Positions 43,166 through 53,233 of a DNA stretch of 64,000 bases are shown here, piece by piece. Within the stretch, counting starts at the first letter, position 1. Each line of letters begins with the position of its first letter. The DNA comes from Roseitalea sp. GTDB lineage: Bacteria > Pseudomonadota > Alphaproteobacteria > Rhizobiales > Rhizobiaceae. Below the pieces are notes generated by a model. It was given only the letters and a program-made list of their open reading frames with translations. It ran no database searches and had not been told where the DNA came from. Position numbers and translations under genes: made by a program. The stretch covers positions 124,001-188,000 of the forward strand of contig JAEPON010000002.1 of the NCBI GenBank assembly GCA_017642895.1, in the 5' to 3' direction.

Positions 43166-43951
43166 CTAGGCCGTGCGGCGCAGCGGCGTCACCTCGTCGG
43201 GCATCGGATCGGCCTCGCCCTTGGGCGGCGCGATCCAGCGCGCAAAATGCCGGCCCCAGACACGATAGCCCTCGCCATTGGGATGAAACCCGTCCCGGGC
43301 AAACGCTTCGATGCTCTGCGGCGGCACCGGATCGGTGACGATCGCGCCGCGTTCGCGGCACATGCGCGCGCCCATCGCATTGATCAGTTCGGCACGCGCC
43401 GCAAGAATGCGGCCCAACGTTTGGGGCAAAGCGGGACATTGGCGCATGTCCGGGATGGGGCACCAGACGATGCGCGCCTGGGGAAAACGGGTGCGCACGG
43501 CGTAGATCAGCGCCCCGAAATCGCGCTTGAAGCGCCGGACGACATGAAAGTTCTTCATGTCGTTGATGCCGACCGACAGGGCGACATGCGTCCAGTCATG
43601 CTGCGCGACATGGGGGACGATGAAATCGCGCAGGTCGGACGCGGTTGCCGAGTTGCCGCCGGCCGCGCGCCAGACAACCGATTGGCCCGTGCGCTCGTTG
43701 ACGGCCTTGGCGATATTGAAGGCGAGCGTGTCTTCCAGCCGCTCCATGCCGACACTGGCGACGGTCGAATCGCCCATCACCAGAAGACGCACCGGCGCGG
43801 CATGTCCGGCGAAACTGCCCTGGGTGGGCACCGGCGCGGGCAGCAATCGCTCGATGCGCATGCGCAACCGGATGCCCTGCCACGCATAGACCGGGAACAT
43901 CGCCCAGGAATAAAGCGCCGTCGTGGTCGGCGGTTTCTCGAGATCGGTCAT
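43166..43951 (-). CDS. SGNH/GDSL hydrolase
   Basis: A 261-residue esterase-fold protein. All four blocks are visible: block I VRLLVMGDSTVASVG with the nucleophilic Ser, block II Gly in RAAGGNSATASD, block III HVALSVGINDMKN with the oxyanion Asn, and block V DGFHPNGEGY with the catalytic Asp and His. The N-terminus has a hydrophobic stretch (ALYSWAMFPVYAWQGI), perhaps a signal anchor. Substrate unknown, probably a lipid or acylated sugar. Start set at MTDLEKPP. It follows fbaB by about 90 bases on the same strand. Confidence 0.88.
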   Translation of the reverse strand: MTDLEKPPTTTALYSWAMFPVYAWQGIRLRMRIERLLPAPVPTQGSFAGHAAPVRLLVMGDSTVASVGMERLEDTLAFNIAKAVNERTGQSVVWRAAGGNSATASDLRDFIVPHVAQHDWTHVALSVGINDMKNFHVVRRFKRDFGALIYAVRTRFPQARIVWCPIPDMRQCPALPQTLGRILAARAELINAMGARMCRERGAIVTDPVPPQSIEAFARDGFHPNGEGYRVWGRHFARWIAPPKGEADPMPDEVTPLRRTA

Positions 43952-44042
43952 CGTTCTGCCCGACAGTCCGCAGGGCTGCGACATTAAGCCGAAACCGCGC
44001 CGGTTGGAAGCCGGGTCCTTGGGCGAAGCCGGGCGCTGTCGG

Positions 44043-45065
44043 TCAGGCGGCTTCCTGGTCGGCGCTCCACTGGCCGGCCGCGGCAAGCGCGTTCATCTTC
44101 GCCCGGTGCGCGAAAGCCCGCTGGCCGGCGGCGACATTTTCCGCCTTGCCGCTCCACGCCTTGAGCGCGGCGGCCTGCAGCGCCCGGCCGTAAGAGAAGG
44201 TCAGCGGCCAGGGCAGATCGCCCATCGCATTCATCGCCGAAAGATGGGCGGTGGCTTCCTCGTCCGACTGGCCGCCCGACAGGAACGCGATTCCCGCAAC
44301 GGCGTCCGGAACGGTCTTCTTGAGGATGGCGACGGTCTTCTCGGCCACTTCTTCGACCGACGCCGTGCGCGCCTTCTGGCCGTCAATGACCATGTTGGGC
44401 TTGAGCACCATGCCTTCGAGCATGCAGCGCGCCTGATGCAGCTCCGAGAAAACCTCCGCCAGCACCGCTTCGGTCACTTCGGCGCAGCGATCGATCGAAT
44501 GGTCACCAGGCGCCCCGTCCATCAGGATCTCCGGCTCGACGATCGGCACGATGCCCTGTTCCTGGCAGAGCACCGCATAGCGGGCGAGTGCATGGGCATT
44601 GGCATGGATGGCATAGTCTGTCGGCAGCGCGTCTGAAATCGCGATCACGCCGCGCCATTTGGCAAAGCGCGCGCCGGCATCATGGTAGGCTTCAAGCCGC
44701 TCGCGCAGCCCGTCCAAACCCTCGGTCACGGTCTCGCCGGTATAGCCGGCCATCGGCTTGGCGCCCTTGTCCACCTTGATGCCTGGCACAGCGCCGGCCG
44801 CGCCGATCAGGTCCACGAACGGCGTTCCGTCAACCGCCTTCTGGTGCAATGTCTCCTCGAACAGGATCACGCCCGAAATGCTCTCGCGCATCGCATCGTC
44901 GGTTCGGAACAGCATCTCGCGATAGTCGCGGCGATTGTCCTCGGTGTTGTCGACGCCGATCGAATCGAAGCGCTTCTTGATCGTGCCGGTGGATTCGTCG
45001 GCCGCAAGGATACCCTTGCCCGGTGCCACCATCTTCTGCGCAATATCCTCAAGCCGTTCGCTCAT
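44043..45065 (-). CDS. fbaB: Class I fructose-bisphosphate aldolase
   Basis: A 340-residue Schiff-base aldolase of the animal-like class I type, cleaving fructose-1,6-bisphosphate to two trioses. Seen: ILAADESTGTIKKRFDSIGV (phosphate and substrate residues), AKWRGVIAIS, PIVEPEILMDG, and the Schiff-base lysine in LEGMVLKPNMV (Lys222), followed by FLSGGQSDEEATAHLSAMN. The tkt-gap-pgk-fbaB order recalls Sinorhizobium, where the gene is called fbaB. Two palindromes just upstream are likely operator sites. Start at MSERLEDI; an earlier Met eleven codons upstream is not used. Confidence 0.94.
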   Translation of the reverse strand: MSERLEDIAQKMVAPGKGILAADESTGTIKKRFDSIGVDNTEDNRRDYREMLFRTDDAMRESISGVILFEETLHQKAVDGTPFVDLIGAAGAVPGIKVDKGAKPMAGYTGETVTEGLDGLRERLEAYHDAGARFAKWRGVIAISDALPTDYAIHANAHALARYAVLCQEQGIVPIVEPEILMDGAPGDHSIDRCAEVTEAVLAEVFSELHQARCMLEGMVLKPNMVIDGQKARTASVEEVAEKTVAILKKTVPDAVAGIAFLSGGQSDEEATAHLSAMNAMGDLPWPLTFSYGRALQAAALKAWSGKAENVAAGQRAFAHRAKMNALAAAGQWSADQEAA

Positions 45066-45138
45066 ACCGTCTCTCCATGGAAGAATTGGCGTCCGCATAG
45101 CAGACCGGTTTGACAGGTCAAAGGCGACGAACGTTCAC

Positions 45139-45171
45139 TCAATCGATTGAAAACAATTTAACCGGTTCAAA
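45139..45171 (-). promoter_or_regulatory. Paired palindromes upstream of fbaB, LacI-type operator candidates
   Basis: TCAATCGATTGA (45139-45150, perfect) and TTTAACCGGTTCAAA (45157-45171, one mismatch) lie in the pgk-fbaB gap about 75-105 bases before fbaB. Both have the CpG-centred symmetry usual for LacI-family carbon regulators. No such regulator gene is in the window. Confidence 0.45.
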
Positions 45172-45211
45172 CCTGTTGAATTCCCGTCACAGGGTTAAAA
45201 ACCGTGCGATT

Positions 45212-46405
45212 TCAGCCCTCAAGCGCCGCGACGCCGGGAAGCGTCTTGCCTTCCATCCACTCAAGGAAGGCGCCGCCCGCCGTCGACACATAGCTGAACT
45301 TGCCCGCAACGCCCGCCTTGTTAAGCGCCGCCACCGTGTCGCCGCCGCCGGCGACCGAGACAAGAGCGCCCTTTGCCGTTTCGGCCGCCGCGTGGCGGGC
45401 CGCCGCCATCGTCGCCGCATCGAACGGCTCGACCTCGAAGGCGCCGAGCGGGCCGTTCCAGACCAGCGTGCTGGCCTGCGAGATCCAGCCATTGATCTTG
45501 CCGACGGTCGCCGGACCCACATCGAGGATCATCGCATCGGCCGGCACCTGATCGACCGGCACCGTCTCATTTGCGGCACCGGCCCTGAATTCGCGTGCGA
45601 CCACCGCGTCCACCGGCAGCACGACGGCGCACGCCGTCTCGGCGGCTTTGGCAAGGATGGCATTGGCTGTATCGGCCAGATCATGCTCGCACAGCGACCG
45701 GCCCACATCGATGCCCTTGGCGGCCAGAAACGTGTTGGCCATGCCGCCACCGATCACCAGCGCATCGACCCTGGAGACGAGGTTTTCCAGAAGGTCGATC
45801 TTGGTCGACACTTTCGCTCCGCCGACAATGGCAACCACCGGTTTTTGCGGATTGCCCAGACCCTTTTCGAGCGCTTCGAGCTCGGCCTGCATCGTCCGGC
45901 CCGCATAGGCGGGCAGCAGCCGCGCCAGACCTTCGGTCGTCGCGTGCGCCCGGTGCGCCGCCGAAAACGCGTCGTTGACGAAGATGTCGCCATGGTCCGC
46001 CAGGCGTTTTGCGAAGGCGGGATCGTTGGCCTCTTCCTCGGCGTGAAAACGCGTGTTTTCCAGAAGCACGATGTCGCCGGCGGCCATGCCCTCGATGCGT
46101 TTGGCAACCGCATCGCCCGTGCAGGCCGAGGTGAAGAAGACCCGATGATCGAGCTCTTCCTCGACCGCGCGGGCGACCGGCTCCAGCGACATCTCGGGCA
46201 CCATCTTGCCCTTGGGCCGGCCGAAATGGGCCAGAAGGATCACTTTGGCGCCCTTGCCGGACAGTTCGCGGATCGTCGGCGCCACGCGCTCGATCCGCGT
46301 TGTGTCGGTGACGTGCCCGTCCTCCATCGGCACGTTCAGGTCGACGCGCACAAGCACGCGCTTGCCGGAAAGGCCGGTCAGGTCGTCAAGGGTCTTGAAG
46401 GGCAT
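45212..46405 (-). CDS. pgk: Phosphoglycerate kinase
   Basis: Transfers phosphate from 1,3-bisphosphoglycerate to ADP. The 397-residue protein has the signature [31 protein letters not shown], the basic-patch [12 protein letters not shown], hinge and nucleotide parts [34 protein letters not shown] and the C-terminal GGGDTVAAL. It is preceded by a RidA gene with only two bases between them, so both are on one mRNA. Confidence 0.97.
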   Translation of the reverse strand: MPFKTLDDLTGLSGKRVLVRVDLNVPMEDGHVTDTTRIERVAPTIRELSGKGAKVILLAHFGRPKGKMVPEMSLEPVARAVEEELDHRVFFTSACTGDAVAKRIEGMAAGDIVLLENTRFHAEEEANDPAFAKRLADHGDIFVNDAFSAAHRAHATTEGLARLLPAYAGRTMQAELEALEKGLGNPQKPVVAIVGGAKVSTKIDLLENLVSRVDALVIGGGMANTFLAAKGIDVGRSLCEHDLADTANAILAKAAETACAVVLPVDAVVAREFRAGAANETVPVDQVPADAMILDVGPATVGKINGWISQASTLVWNGPLGAFEVEPFDAATMAAARHAAAETAKGALVSVAGGGDTVAALNKAGVAGKFSYVSTAGGAFLEWMEGKTLPGVAALEG

Positions 46406-46407
46406 GG

Positions 46408-46836
46408 TCAGTCCTTGGGCTCTCGAAATCGGTCATGGGGGACGACGGCAATCACCGTCAGTTCGACAAGCAGATCCGGATCCCAAAGGCCGGCCACCTG
46501 GATGCCCGTCGCCGCCGGCCCGAACGCCTGCTTGAAACGCGCCTTGCGCGCGGCGGTGATCGCCTGCCTGTCATCGGCGCGCACGAAATAGCTGGTCAGC
46601 GAAACCACATCGTCCAGCGTGCCACCGACCGCGGCCAGCACCTTTTCGATATTGTCGAGAGCAGCGTGGGTCTGCGCGGCGGCATCACCCTTGTGCAGGA
46701 CATTGAATGCCGGATCCCACGCCACCTGACCGGTCAGATGGACACGCCGGCCATCGGGCTCGACGACTCCCTGGCTCATCGGAAAACCGGTCGAACTCCA
46801 CACATCGGAGCGGTTGATGTTGACGCGGGCTGACAT
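46408..46836 (-). CDS. RidA-family protein (Rid/YjgF)
   Basis: A 142-residue trimeric chorismate-mutase-like fold. Seen: [60 protein letters not shown] and the C-terminal [14 protein letters not shown]. The Arg that binds the carboxylate in true RidA (as R in the ..N.R.E... segment near position 105) is not clearly present: the corresponding stretch reads [20 protein letters not shown], where VAGL-WDP replaces the usual R-VEVA-LP. An imine deaminase role is thus uncertain. Directly upstream of pgk. Confidence 0.85.
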   Translation of the reverse strand: MSARVNINRSDVWSSTGFPMSQGVVEPDGRRVHLTGQVAWDPAFNVLHKGDAAAQTHAALDNIEKVLAAVGGTLDDVVSLTSYFVRADDRQAITAARKARFKQAFGPAATGIQVAGLWDPDLLVELTVIAVVPHDRFREPKD

Positions 46837-46918
46837 AACGCCTGTTGATCGGGAACACTGGGCTACCCGATGTCCTATCAGCCACACCGGCGATTTCAAC
46901 GATTATCGGAAAGGCGCG

Positions 46919-47413
46919 TCACTCCGCCGGTGTCGCCGCCTGCCGCCGCATCTGATCAAAGACCATCTCCGCCGCGCCGGCCAGATAAGAGACTAGCAGG
47001 ACGCCGACATAGGTCGAGTGTTCGAGCAGTTCCGCACGGTCGCCGACGACGATGTCGAACACGCCGAACCCGAAGAAGATGGCGATCGAAGCGGCAACGC
47101 CGAGGCCGAGCCGGCCCAGAACCCCGGCATACCCGCCGGCAATGCCCGCCAGCACCCAGACGAACAGCGCCGCGGCCCCCAGTTCGATTACGCCGAGCGC
47201 CAGCAGCGTGGCGACCACCCAGCCCGCATCGATATCGAGCCGGTCGAAATACATGGTGAACTTCTCGACCCGGTGATTGCCCCACCAGTGCAGGACACCC
47301 AGATGCGTCTGCGCCAGCACCTTGTCGAGCGCGTTGAGCAGCCAGAACATCGCCCAATAGGCGCTGACCGCGAAAATGATCGGCCGTTCGGCGACCGTTC
47401 GAAAGCGGGTCAT
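46919..47413 (-). CDS. Four-helix membrane protein of unknown function
   Basis: A 164-residue inner-membrane protein with four predicted helices (about 10-30, 64-86, 96-118, 133-152). A soluble loop between helices 1 and 2 reads LDKVLAQTHLGVLHWWGNHRVEKFTMYFDRLDIDAGW, with HWWGNHR and the paired aromatic residues looking like a functional site. Not recognised. It is 82 bases upstream of the RidA gene and after the gap terminator, so it may head the RidA-pgk transcript. Start set at MTRFRTVAE with GAGGG upstream. Confidence 0.68.
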   Translation of the reverse strand: MTRFRTVAERPIIFAVSAYWAMFWLLNALDKVLAQTHLGVLHWWGNHRVEKFTMYFDRLDIDAGWVVATLLALGVIELGAAALFVWVLAGIAGGYAGVLGRLGLGVAASIAIFFGFGVFDIVVGDRAELLEHSTYVGVLLVSYLAGAAEMVFDQMRRQAATPAE

Positions 47414-47490
47414 GGATCGTCCCTCTTCCACAATATCAAGCAATGATAGGACGATCGGGTTTCCATCCCGTTGACGCCGGGCCGGGGCAC

Positions 47491-47520
47491 AAATGCAAAG
47501 GGCCGCCCGGCGGGCGGCCC
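47491..47520 (-). terminator. Terminator after gap
   Basis: GGGCCGCCC/GGGCGGCCC (9 bp perfect, 3-base loop) about 29 bases beyond the gap stop codon; followed on the minus strand by TTTGCATTTG. The T tract is interrupted but the stem is very strong. Confidence 0.75.
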
Positions 47521-47548
47521 AACGTCAAACCCTGAATGCAGGGATGGC

Positions 47549-48556
47549 CTACATCAGCTTGCCCATCGCGACGGCCGTGTCGGCCATCCGGTTGGAAAAG
47601 CCCCATTCATTGTCATACCAGGTCAGGATCGAGCAGAACGTGCCGTCCATCACCTTGGTCTTTTCGGTGTGGAAGATCGACGAATGCGGGTCGTGGTTGA
47701 AATCGATCGAGACCAGCTTTTCGTCGGTATAGCCCAAAATGCCCTTGAGCGGGCCGTTGGCCGCGCTGCGGATCGCATCGTTGATCTCTTCGGCCGAGGT
47801 TTCGCGCCTGGCGATGAATTTCAGATCGACCACCGAGACATTCGGCGTCGGCACGCGCATGGCAAACCCGTCCAGCTTGCCGTTCAGTTCGGGCAGCACG
47901 AGACCGACAGCCTTGGCCGCACCCGTCGAGGTCGGGATCATCGACATGGCCGCCGCGCGGGCGCGGTAAAGATCCTTATGCATCGTATCGAGCGTCGGCT
48001 GGTCGCCCGTATAGGAGTGGATCGTCGTCATCATGCCCTTTTCGATACCGATCGCATCGTTGAGCACCTTGGCCGCCGGTGCCAGGCAGTTGGTGGTGCA
48101 CGATGCGTTGGAGATGACCAGATCGTCGGCGGTCAGCACATCGTCATTGACGCCAAAGACGATCGTCTTGTCGGCATTGGCACCCGGCGCCGAAACCAGC
48201 ACCCGCTTGGCGCCGGCTTCCAGATGAAAGGCCGCCTTGTCGCGCGCGGTGAAGATGCCCGTGCACTCCATGACGATGTCGATGCCCATCTCGCCCCAGG
48301 GCAGGTTCTTGGGATCGCGTTCGGACAGGACCTTGAAGCTCTCCTTGCCGACCTTGATCGTGTCGCCTTCGACCTGAACGTCGATCGGAAAGCGGCCATG
48401 GACGGAATCATAGCGCATCAGATGGGCGTTGGTTTCCACCGGGCCCAGATCATTGATGGCGACGATGTCAATGTCGGTCCGGCCCGATTCGTAGATCGCG
48501 CGCACGACGTTGCGGCCGATGCGGCCAAACCCGTTGATGGCAACTTTGATGGACAT
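47549..48556 (-). CDS. gap: Glyceraldehyde-3-phosphate dehydrogenase
   Basis: A 335-residue type I enzyme oxidising glyceraldehyde-3-phosphate with NAD. NAD fold [17 protein letters not shown], cofactor selector region [15 protein letters not shown], catalytic Cys153 in [13 protein letters not shown], phosphate-site [26 protein letters not shown] and C-terminal [12 protein letters not shown]. Ligands and length are standard. It follows tkt by 30 bases and is on the same mRNA; a terminator closes the pair. Confidence 0.98.
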   Translation of the reverse strand: MSIKVAINGFGRIGRNVVRAIYESGRTDIDIVAINDLGPVETNAHLMRYDSVHGRFPIDVQVEGDTIKVGKESFKVLSERDPKNLPWGEMGIDIVMECTGIFTARDKAAFHLEAGAKRVLVSAPGANADKTIVFGVNDDVLTADDLVISNASCTTNCLAPAAKVLNDAIGIEKGMMTTIHSYTGDQPTLDTMHKDLYRARAAAMSMIPTSTGAAKAVGLVLPELNGKLDGFAMRVPTPNVSVVDLKFIARRETSAEEINDAIRSAANGPLKGILGYTDEKLVSIDFNHDPHSSIFHTEKTKVMDGTFCSILTWYDNEWGFSNRMADTAVAMGKLM

Positions 48557-48586
48557 GAGAGTCTCCCGGTCGTGAGAAGAAGATGA

Positions 48587-50590
48587 TCAGGCGGCGTCGG
48601 TCTTGCGGTCGAGCCGCGCTTCGGCGGCGGCAACAACCGCGTCGGCGGTGATGCCGAAATGGGCGTAAAGGTCTTCCTGCGGCGCCGAGGCACCGAAGCT
48701 GTCCATGCCGATGAAGACACCGTCCTCGCCAATGAACCGCGCCCAGCCCTGCGAAACGCCCGCCTCGATGGCGATGCGGATACCACCCTCGCCGATGATG
48801 GCGCGCTGATAGTCGGGGTCCTGCCGTTCGAACAGTTCCATGCAGGGCACCGAGACGACACGCGTCGGACAGCCCGCCGCTTCCAGCCGTTCGCGCGCTT
48901 CCATGGCAATCTGGACTTCCGACCCCGACGCAAACAGCGTCACCGCGGTCTGCTCGCCGGCCGTCGCCAACTCATAGGCGCCCAGCGCGCAGCGGTTTTC
49001 GCTCGCCGTTTCTGTGCGCAATGCCGGCAGGCCCTGACGGGTCAGGGCGATCGTCGCAGGCGTCTTCGCCTCGCCCAGCGCCAGCTCCCAGCACTCGGCG
49101 GTTTCCATCGCATCGGCCGGGCGGAACACATGATGGTTGGGGATCGCGCGCAGCGCCGCCAGATGTTCGACCGGCTGGTGCGTCGGCCCATCCTCGCCCA
49201 GACCGATGGAATCATGCGTCATCACGTAGACGACGCGGATGCCCATCAGCGAGGACAGGCGCATGGCCGGCCGCGCATAGTCGGAAAAGACCAGGAACGT
49301 ACCGCCATAGGGGATCAGCCCGCCATGCAGCGCGATGCCGTTCATCGCCGCGGCCATGCCGTGCTCGCGAATGCCGTAATGCAGATAGCGGCCGGAGAAA
49401 TCGTCCGCCGTGACCGGCGCGGTCTGCTCGGTCTTGGTGTTGTTGGAGCCTGTCAGGTCGGCCGAGCCGCCCAGTGTCTCGGGCAGCGCGCCATTGATCA
49501 CCTCAAGCGCCATTTCGGACGCCTTGCGCGTGGCCACCTTCGGCTTGTCCTTGGCAAGCTGCGCCTTGTAGTCGGCCACCGCATTGCCGAACGACGCCGG
49601 CAGATCGCCACGCATGCGCCGCTCGAATTCGCTGCGCACGCCGTTGCCGGCGTCTTCGAGCCGCTTCTCCCAGGCAACCCGCTGCTTGCATGCGGCAAGA
49701 CCGGCGACGCGCCAGTCGTCCAGAATATCGGACGGGATGTCGAACGGTTCGGCCTCCCAACCGAGTGATGCGCGCGCGCCGGCGATTTCCTCGGGGCCGA
49801 GCGGCGAGCCGTGCGCCTTGGCCGTGCCCGCCTTGGTCGGCGCGCCGAAACCGATCGTCGTGCGCGCGGCGATCAGCGTCGGCCGGTCGGCGTCCTGCGC
49901 GCGTTCGAGCGCTGCGGCGATTGCGTCCGGATCATGACCATCGACCGTCTCGGTCGCCCAGCCACTGGCGGCAAATCGCGCCGGCTGGTCGGTCGAATCG
50001 GACAGCGAGACCGCGCCATCGATCGTGATGCGGTTGTCGTCCCAGATGACGATCAGGTTGGACAGTTTCAGATGTCCCGCCAGCGTGATCGCTTCTTGGC
50101 TGATGCCCTCCATCAGACAGCCGTCGCCGGCCAGCACATAGGTCTTGTGGTCGACCAGATCGGCGCCGAACTCGTCGCGCAGCTTGCGCTCGGCGATCGC
50201 CATGCCGACCGCATTGGCAAGCCCCTGGCCGAGCGGGCCGGTGGTCGTCTCGATGCCTGCGGCATGGCCATATTCGGGATGGCCGGCGGTCTTCGAGCCG
50301 AGCTGGCGGAAATTCCTGATCTCGTCGATCGTGATGTCCTCATACCCCAGAAGGTAGAGCAGGCTGTAGAGCAGCATCGAGCCATGACCCGCCGACAGGA
50401 CGAACCGGTCACGGTCGGGCCAGGCGGGCTGCTTGGGATCGAACTTCATGAAGCGGGTGAACAGCACCGTGGCGATGTCGGCGGCGCCCATTGGCAGGCC
50501 CGGATGGCCCGAATTGGCGGCCTGCACCGCATCCATGGACAGGACACGGATCGCATTGGCCATCCGGTCGTGTTTTTCGCGTGGGATCAT
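48587..50590 (-). CDS. tkt: Transketolase
   Basis: A 667-residue thiamine-diphosphate enzyme exchanging two-carbon units in the pentose phosphate pathway. Seen: [19 protein letters not shown], the ThDP motif [52 protein letters not shown] (with the catalytic Glu), [27 protein letters not shown] and the C-terminal domain. Start at [10 protein letters not shown] although its ribosome site is poor; MANAIRVL nine codons later is the alternative. The 281-base gap to the divergent DUF4164 gene shows no clear operator. Confidence 0.96.
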   Translation of the reverse strand: MIPREKHDRMANAIRVLSMDAVQAANSGHPGLPMGAADIATVLFTRFMKFDPKQPAWPDRDRFVLSAGHGSMLLYSLLYLLGYEDITIDEIRNFRQLGSKTAGHPEYGHAAGIETTTGPLGQGLANAVGMAIAERKLRDEFGADLVDHKTYVLAGDGCLMEGISQEAITLAGHLKLSNLIVIWDDNRITIDGAVSLSDSTDQPARFAASGWATETVDGHDPDAIAAALERAQDADRPTLIAARTTIGFGAPTKAGTAKAHGSPLGPEEIAGARASLGWEAEPFDIPSDILDDWRVAGLAACKQRVAWEKRLEDAGNGVRSEFERRMRGDLPASFGNAVADYKAQLAKDKPKVATRKASEMALEVINGALPETLGGSADLTGSNNTKTEQTAPVTADDFSGRYLHYGIREHGMAAAMNGIALHGGLIPYGGTFLVFSDYARPAMRLSSLMGIRVVYVMTHDSIGLGEDGPTHQPVEHLAALRAIPNHHVFRPADAMETAECWELALGEAKTPATIALTRQGLPALRTETASENRCALGAYELATAGEQTAVTLFASGSEVQIAMEARERLEAAGCPTRVVSVPCMELFERQDPDYQRAIIGEGGIRIAIEAGVSQGWARFIGEDGVFIGMDSFGASAPQEDLYAHFGITADAVVAAAEARLDRKTDAA

Positions 50591-50871
50591 AAGAGAATTT
50601 CCGCTGATGTCGGGTTGGAACGCGGTCCCCGGAACGTCGGGGCGCAGGGCATGTCCGGACCAGAAAATTGCGCGCGACACATAGCAGGTGGGCATGCGGA
50701 GTCAACAAAGCGGCCGGGACGGTGCGCCGCGCGCGAAAACTGTGCATCGGCCCGGCAAGGGCATTGCCCATCGCCGCACGGACGGGCAAGTTTAAGCCCG
50801 GTCTCATTGAGCCACGCTAACGCCTTATTGTTGCTGACAAACACGGTCTACCAGTCCATAAATCCAGCGCC

Positions 50872-51144
50872 ATGAACGGTCCGCAAACGCTCTCACAGGT
50901 CTTTGACCGTCTCGACAAGGCGCTGTCCGCTTTGGACGACGCCGTCGACCGGTCGGCGGAAATCCGGCGCGATTATTCCGATGCCGAGGAAGAGGTGCAG
51001 CGGCTGAATGCGGATCGCGCGCGGCTGGCCGAGGAACTCGATGCCTCGGAAGCACGTGCCGTGCGTCTTGAGGATGTCAACAAGGAAGTGTCGCGGCGGC
51101 TGGTGACGGCGATGGAGACGATCCGCGCCGTTCTCGACCGCTGA
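50872..51144 (+). CDS. DUF4164 coiled-coil protein
   Basis: A 90-residue protein that is a single coiled coil from about residue 10 to 85 (FDRLDKALSALDDAVDRSAEI then EEEVQRLNADRARLAEELDASEARAVRLEDVNKEVSRRL). It matches the DUF4164 family, always found just before zapA in rhizobia. Small coiled-coil partners of ZapA are common (for example ZapB), so a role at the division ring is a fair inference. No ribosome site stands out. Confidence 0.82.
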   Translation: MNGPQTLSQVFDRLDKALSALDDAVDRSAEIRRDYSDAEEEVQRLNADRARLAEELDASEARAVRLEDVNKEVSRRLVTAMETIRAVLDR

Positions 51145-51173
51145 CACCCTCGCGCGAACCCGAAGGGAACACC

Positions 51174-51527
51174 ATGAGCCAGGTCACGGTCACCATCGAC
51201 AGCAAGGCATACCGCATGGCCTGCGATCCCGGACAGGAGGACCATCTGGTCGATCTTGCCGGCCGGCTCGACAAATATGTCACCCATCTGAAAGGCTCGT
51301 TCGGCGAGATTGGCGATCTGCGCCTGACTGTGATGGCCGGCATCATGATCATGGACGAACTGTCCGAGTTGCAAAAGCGGGTCAAGGGCCTGGAAAGCGA
51401 ACTGGACAGCGTGCGCAAGACACGCGACGAGGCGCTTTCCAAGGCCGACCGGGTGGACGAGACGCTGACCGATCGGCTCACCGCGCTCGCCGACAAGATC
51501 GAAACCGTCACCGCGAAGATCGCGTGA
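51174..51527 (+). CDS. zapA: Cell division protein ZapA
   Basis: A 117-residue FtsZ-bundling factor. N-terminal beta-hairpin domain SQVTVTIDSKAYRMACDPGQEDHLVDLAGRLDKYVTHLKGSFGEIGDLRLTVMAGIMIMDEL is the ZapA signature; the rest is a coiled coil that forms the antiparallel tetramer. It follows DUF4164 by 29 bases. The order zapA, 6S RNA, 5-formyl-THF cyclo-ligase is conserved in many proteobacteria, which supports both calls. Confidence 0.92.
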   Translation: MSQVTVTIDSKAYRMACDPGQEDHLVDLAGRLDKYVTHLKGSFGEIGDLRLTVMAGIMIMDELSELQKRVKGLESELDSVRKTRDEALSKADRVDETLTDRLTALADKIETVTAKIA

Positions 51528-51603
51528 CGGCCAGTCCGCGCACCGCGCCGATTTTGCGCATCGCCTCACTGGCGCGGCGTCTCCGCCGCCCCTATATTGG
51601 CCG

Positions 51604-51760
51604 CGCCGACTGCGCTCTGCGGCAGGAGACAATTCCCCGGGGCCTTACGCATCCTAAGGGAGCTGGCGCTGGCCGGGTCCGTGGACCCGATCATCCGGCA
51701 CCCACCTACTTCGGTAGGTTCCCGGGATGCCGCACTCCACCGATTGCCGCGGTCGGCATC
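51604..51760 (+). ncRNA. ssrS: 6S RNA
   Basis: Found in the zapA to 5-formyl-THF cyclo-ligase gap, its standard place. The ends pair (GCCGAC at 51605-51610 with GTCGGC at 51752-51757; TGCGGCA 51618-51624 with TGCCGCA 51728-51734) and enclose the typical alphaproteobacterial bulge sequence CCCCGGGGCCTTACGCATCC and an apical stem GGGTCCGTGGACCC plus CCACCTACTTCGGTAGG. A TATATT -10 element (51593-51598) places the start near 51604. It binds RNA polymerase as a promoter mimic. Ends are approximate. Confidence 0.85.
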
Positions 51761-51765
51761 CTTCC

Positions 51766-52365
51766 ATGACCGGCACGCCCCGCAGCGATCCGCCGGAGGA
51801 CAAGGCCGCTATCCGTGCCGCAGCGCTTGCCCGGCGCGATGCGCTGGCCGCCGACCATCACGCGCACGCGGCAAGAGCGCTTGCCGATCATGCCGGCGGC
51901 ATCGGCTGGCATCCGGGCAATATTGTCTCGGGCTTCTGGCCGATCCGCTCGGAAATCGATCCGCGCCCGCTGATGGAAGCGCTTGCCGCGCGCGGCGCCA
52001 TCATCGCCCTGCCGGCCGTGATCGACCGGCAGACAATTGTCTTCCGGCGCCATGACAAGGCCGTTCCTCTGGTCCCCGGCGGCTTCGGCACGATGGCGCC
52101 CGGCCCCGATGCGAAACCGCTCGATCCCGACCTGATGCTCATTCCACTGTCAGCGTTCGATGATGGCGGCAACCGCATCGGCTACGGCGCCGGCCATTAT
52201 GACCGGGCGATCGCCCGGCTTGTGGCCAAAGGCCGGACGCCCCGCCTTGTCGGCCTGGCGTTCGAGTGCCAGCGCGTCAACCGCGTGCCCGCCGAACCCC
52301 ACGATGTGCCGCTTCACACAGTGCTGACCGAAAACGGCTTGCAGGCTCTGCCGGCGCAGCGATAG
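51766..52365 (+). CDS. fau: 5-formyltetrahydrofolate cyclo-ligase
   Basis: Converts 5-formyl-THF to 5,10-methenyl-THF with ATP. The 199-residue protein has KAAIRAAALARRDALAADHH, VSGFWPIRSEIDPRPLMEAL, the substrate loop in VPGGFGTMAPGPDAKPLDPDLMLIPLSAFD, and the phosphate motif GNRIGYGAGHYDRAIARL. ATG 51766 is used because the earlier in-frame start (51727) lies inside the 6S RNA. Linked with 6S RNA as in other proteobacteria. Confidence 0.92.
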   Translation: MTGTPRSDPPEDKAAIRAAALARRDALAADHHAHAARALADHAGGIGWHPGNIVSGFWPIRSEIDPRPLMEALAARGAIIALPAVIDRQTIVFRRHDKAVPLVPGGFGTMAPGPDAKPLDPDLMLIPLSAFDDGGNRIGYGAGHYDRAIARLVAKGRTPRLVGLAFECQRVNRVPAEPHDVPLHTVLTENGLQALPAQR

Positions 52366-52374
52366 GACGGGTTC

Positions 52375-53196
52375 ATGAGACTGCTTTTTCTGGGGGACAT
52401 GGTGGGCCGGTCGGGCCGCACGGCGGTTTATGAGCGGCTGCCCGGCCTGATCGCCGATCACGGCATCGATTTCGCCATCGTCAACGGCGAGAACGCGGCC
52501 GGCGGCTTCGGCGTGACCGAGGCCATCTTCACCGAGACGCTGGACGCCGGCGCCGACGTGATGACCACGGGCAACCATGTCTGGGACCAGCGCGAGGCGC
52601 TCGTCTTCGCCGAGCGGCAGGAGCGCTTTTTGCGGCCTGCCAACTATCCCGACGGAACGCCCGGCCGGGGCATGGGCGTGTTCGAGGCGCGCAACGGCGC
52701 CCGCGTGATGGTCTCCAACCTGATGGGCCGGGTGTTCATGGCGCCCGATTTGGACGATCCGTTCGTCACCGCCGAACGCCAGCTCGACGGTGCCCAACTG
52801 GGCGCCGACTTCGACTGCGTCGTCTTCGACTTCCACGCCGAAGCGACCTCGGAAAAGGTCTGCTTTGCCCATTTCGTCGACGGGCGGGCGAGCCTCGTCG
52901 TCGGCACCCACACCCACACGCCGACCGCCGACCACACCATCTTCGATGGCGGCACCGGCTACATCTCGGATCTGGGCATGTGCGGCGACTATGGCCACTC
53001 GTTGGGCATGGACAAGGAGGAGCCGCTCAACCGCTTCCTGACCAAGGTGCCCAAGGGCCGGTTCGAGGCGGCGACAGGACCTGCGACGCTGTGCGGTGTC
53101 GCCGTCGAAATCTCCGACCGCACCGGCCTGTGCGAGAAGATCGCGCCGCTGCGCATCGGCCCGCGCCTTGAAGAAACCATGCCGGCCTGGTGGTAG
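52375..53196 (+). CDS. ymdB: YmdB-family metallophosphoesterase (TIGR00282)
   Basis: A 273-residue phosphoesterase, cytoplasmic, with family motifs LFLGDMVGRSGRTAVYERLP, FAIVNGENAAGGFGVTE, VMTTGNHVWDQREAL, VFDFHAEATSEKVCFAHFVDGRASLVVGTHTHTPTAD and SDLGMCGDYGHSLGMDKEEPLNRFL. The Bacillus homologue has 2',3'-cyclic nucleotide phosphodiesterase activity and influences biofilm formation; here the role is unknown. It follows the cyclo-ligase by nine bases, so they are one operon. Confidence 0.92.
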   Translation: MRLLFLGDMVGRSGRTAVYERLPGLIADHGIDFAIVNGENAAGGFGVTEAIFTETLDAGADVMTTGNHVWDQREALVFAERQERFLRPANYPDGTPGRGMGVFEARNGARVMVSNLMGRVFMAPDLDDPFVTAERQLDGAQLGADFDCVVFDFHAEATSEKVCFAHFVDGRASLVVGTHTHTPTADHTIFDGGTGYISDLGMCGDYGHSLGMDKEEPLNRFLTKVPKGRFEAATGPATLCGVAVEISDRTGLCEKIAPLRIGPRLEETMPAWW

Positions 53197-53233
53197 AGGC
53201 GATGCGCGCTCAACAAAGCCGGGAGTGCGTCTG

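Noticed and set aside
50591..50871. Operator or CtrA site between tkt and the DUF4164-zapA genes
   Set aside because: Only scattered TAAC/TTAT pieces without consensus spacing; nothing symmetrical was seen.
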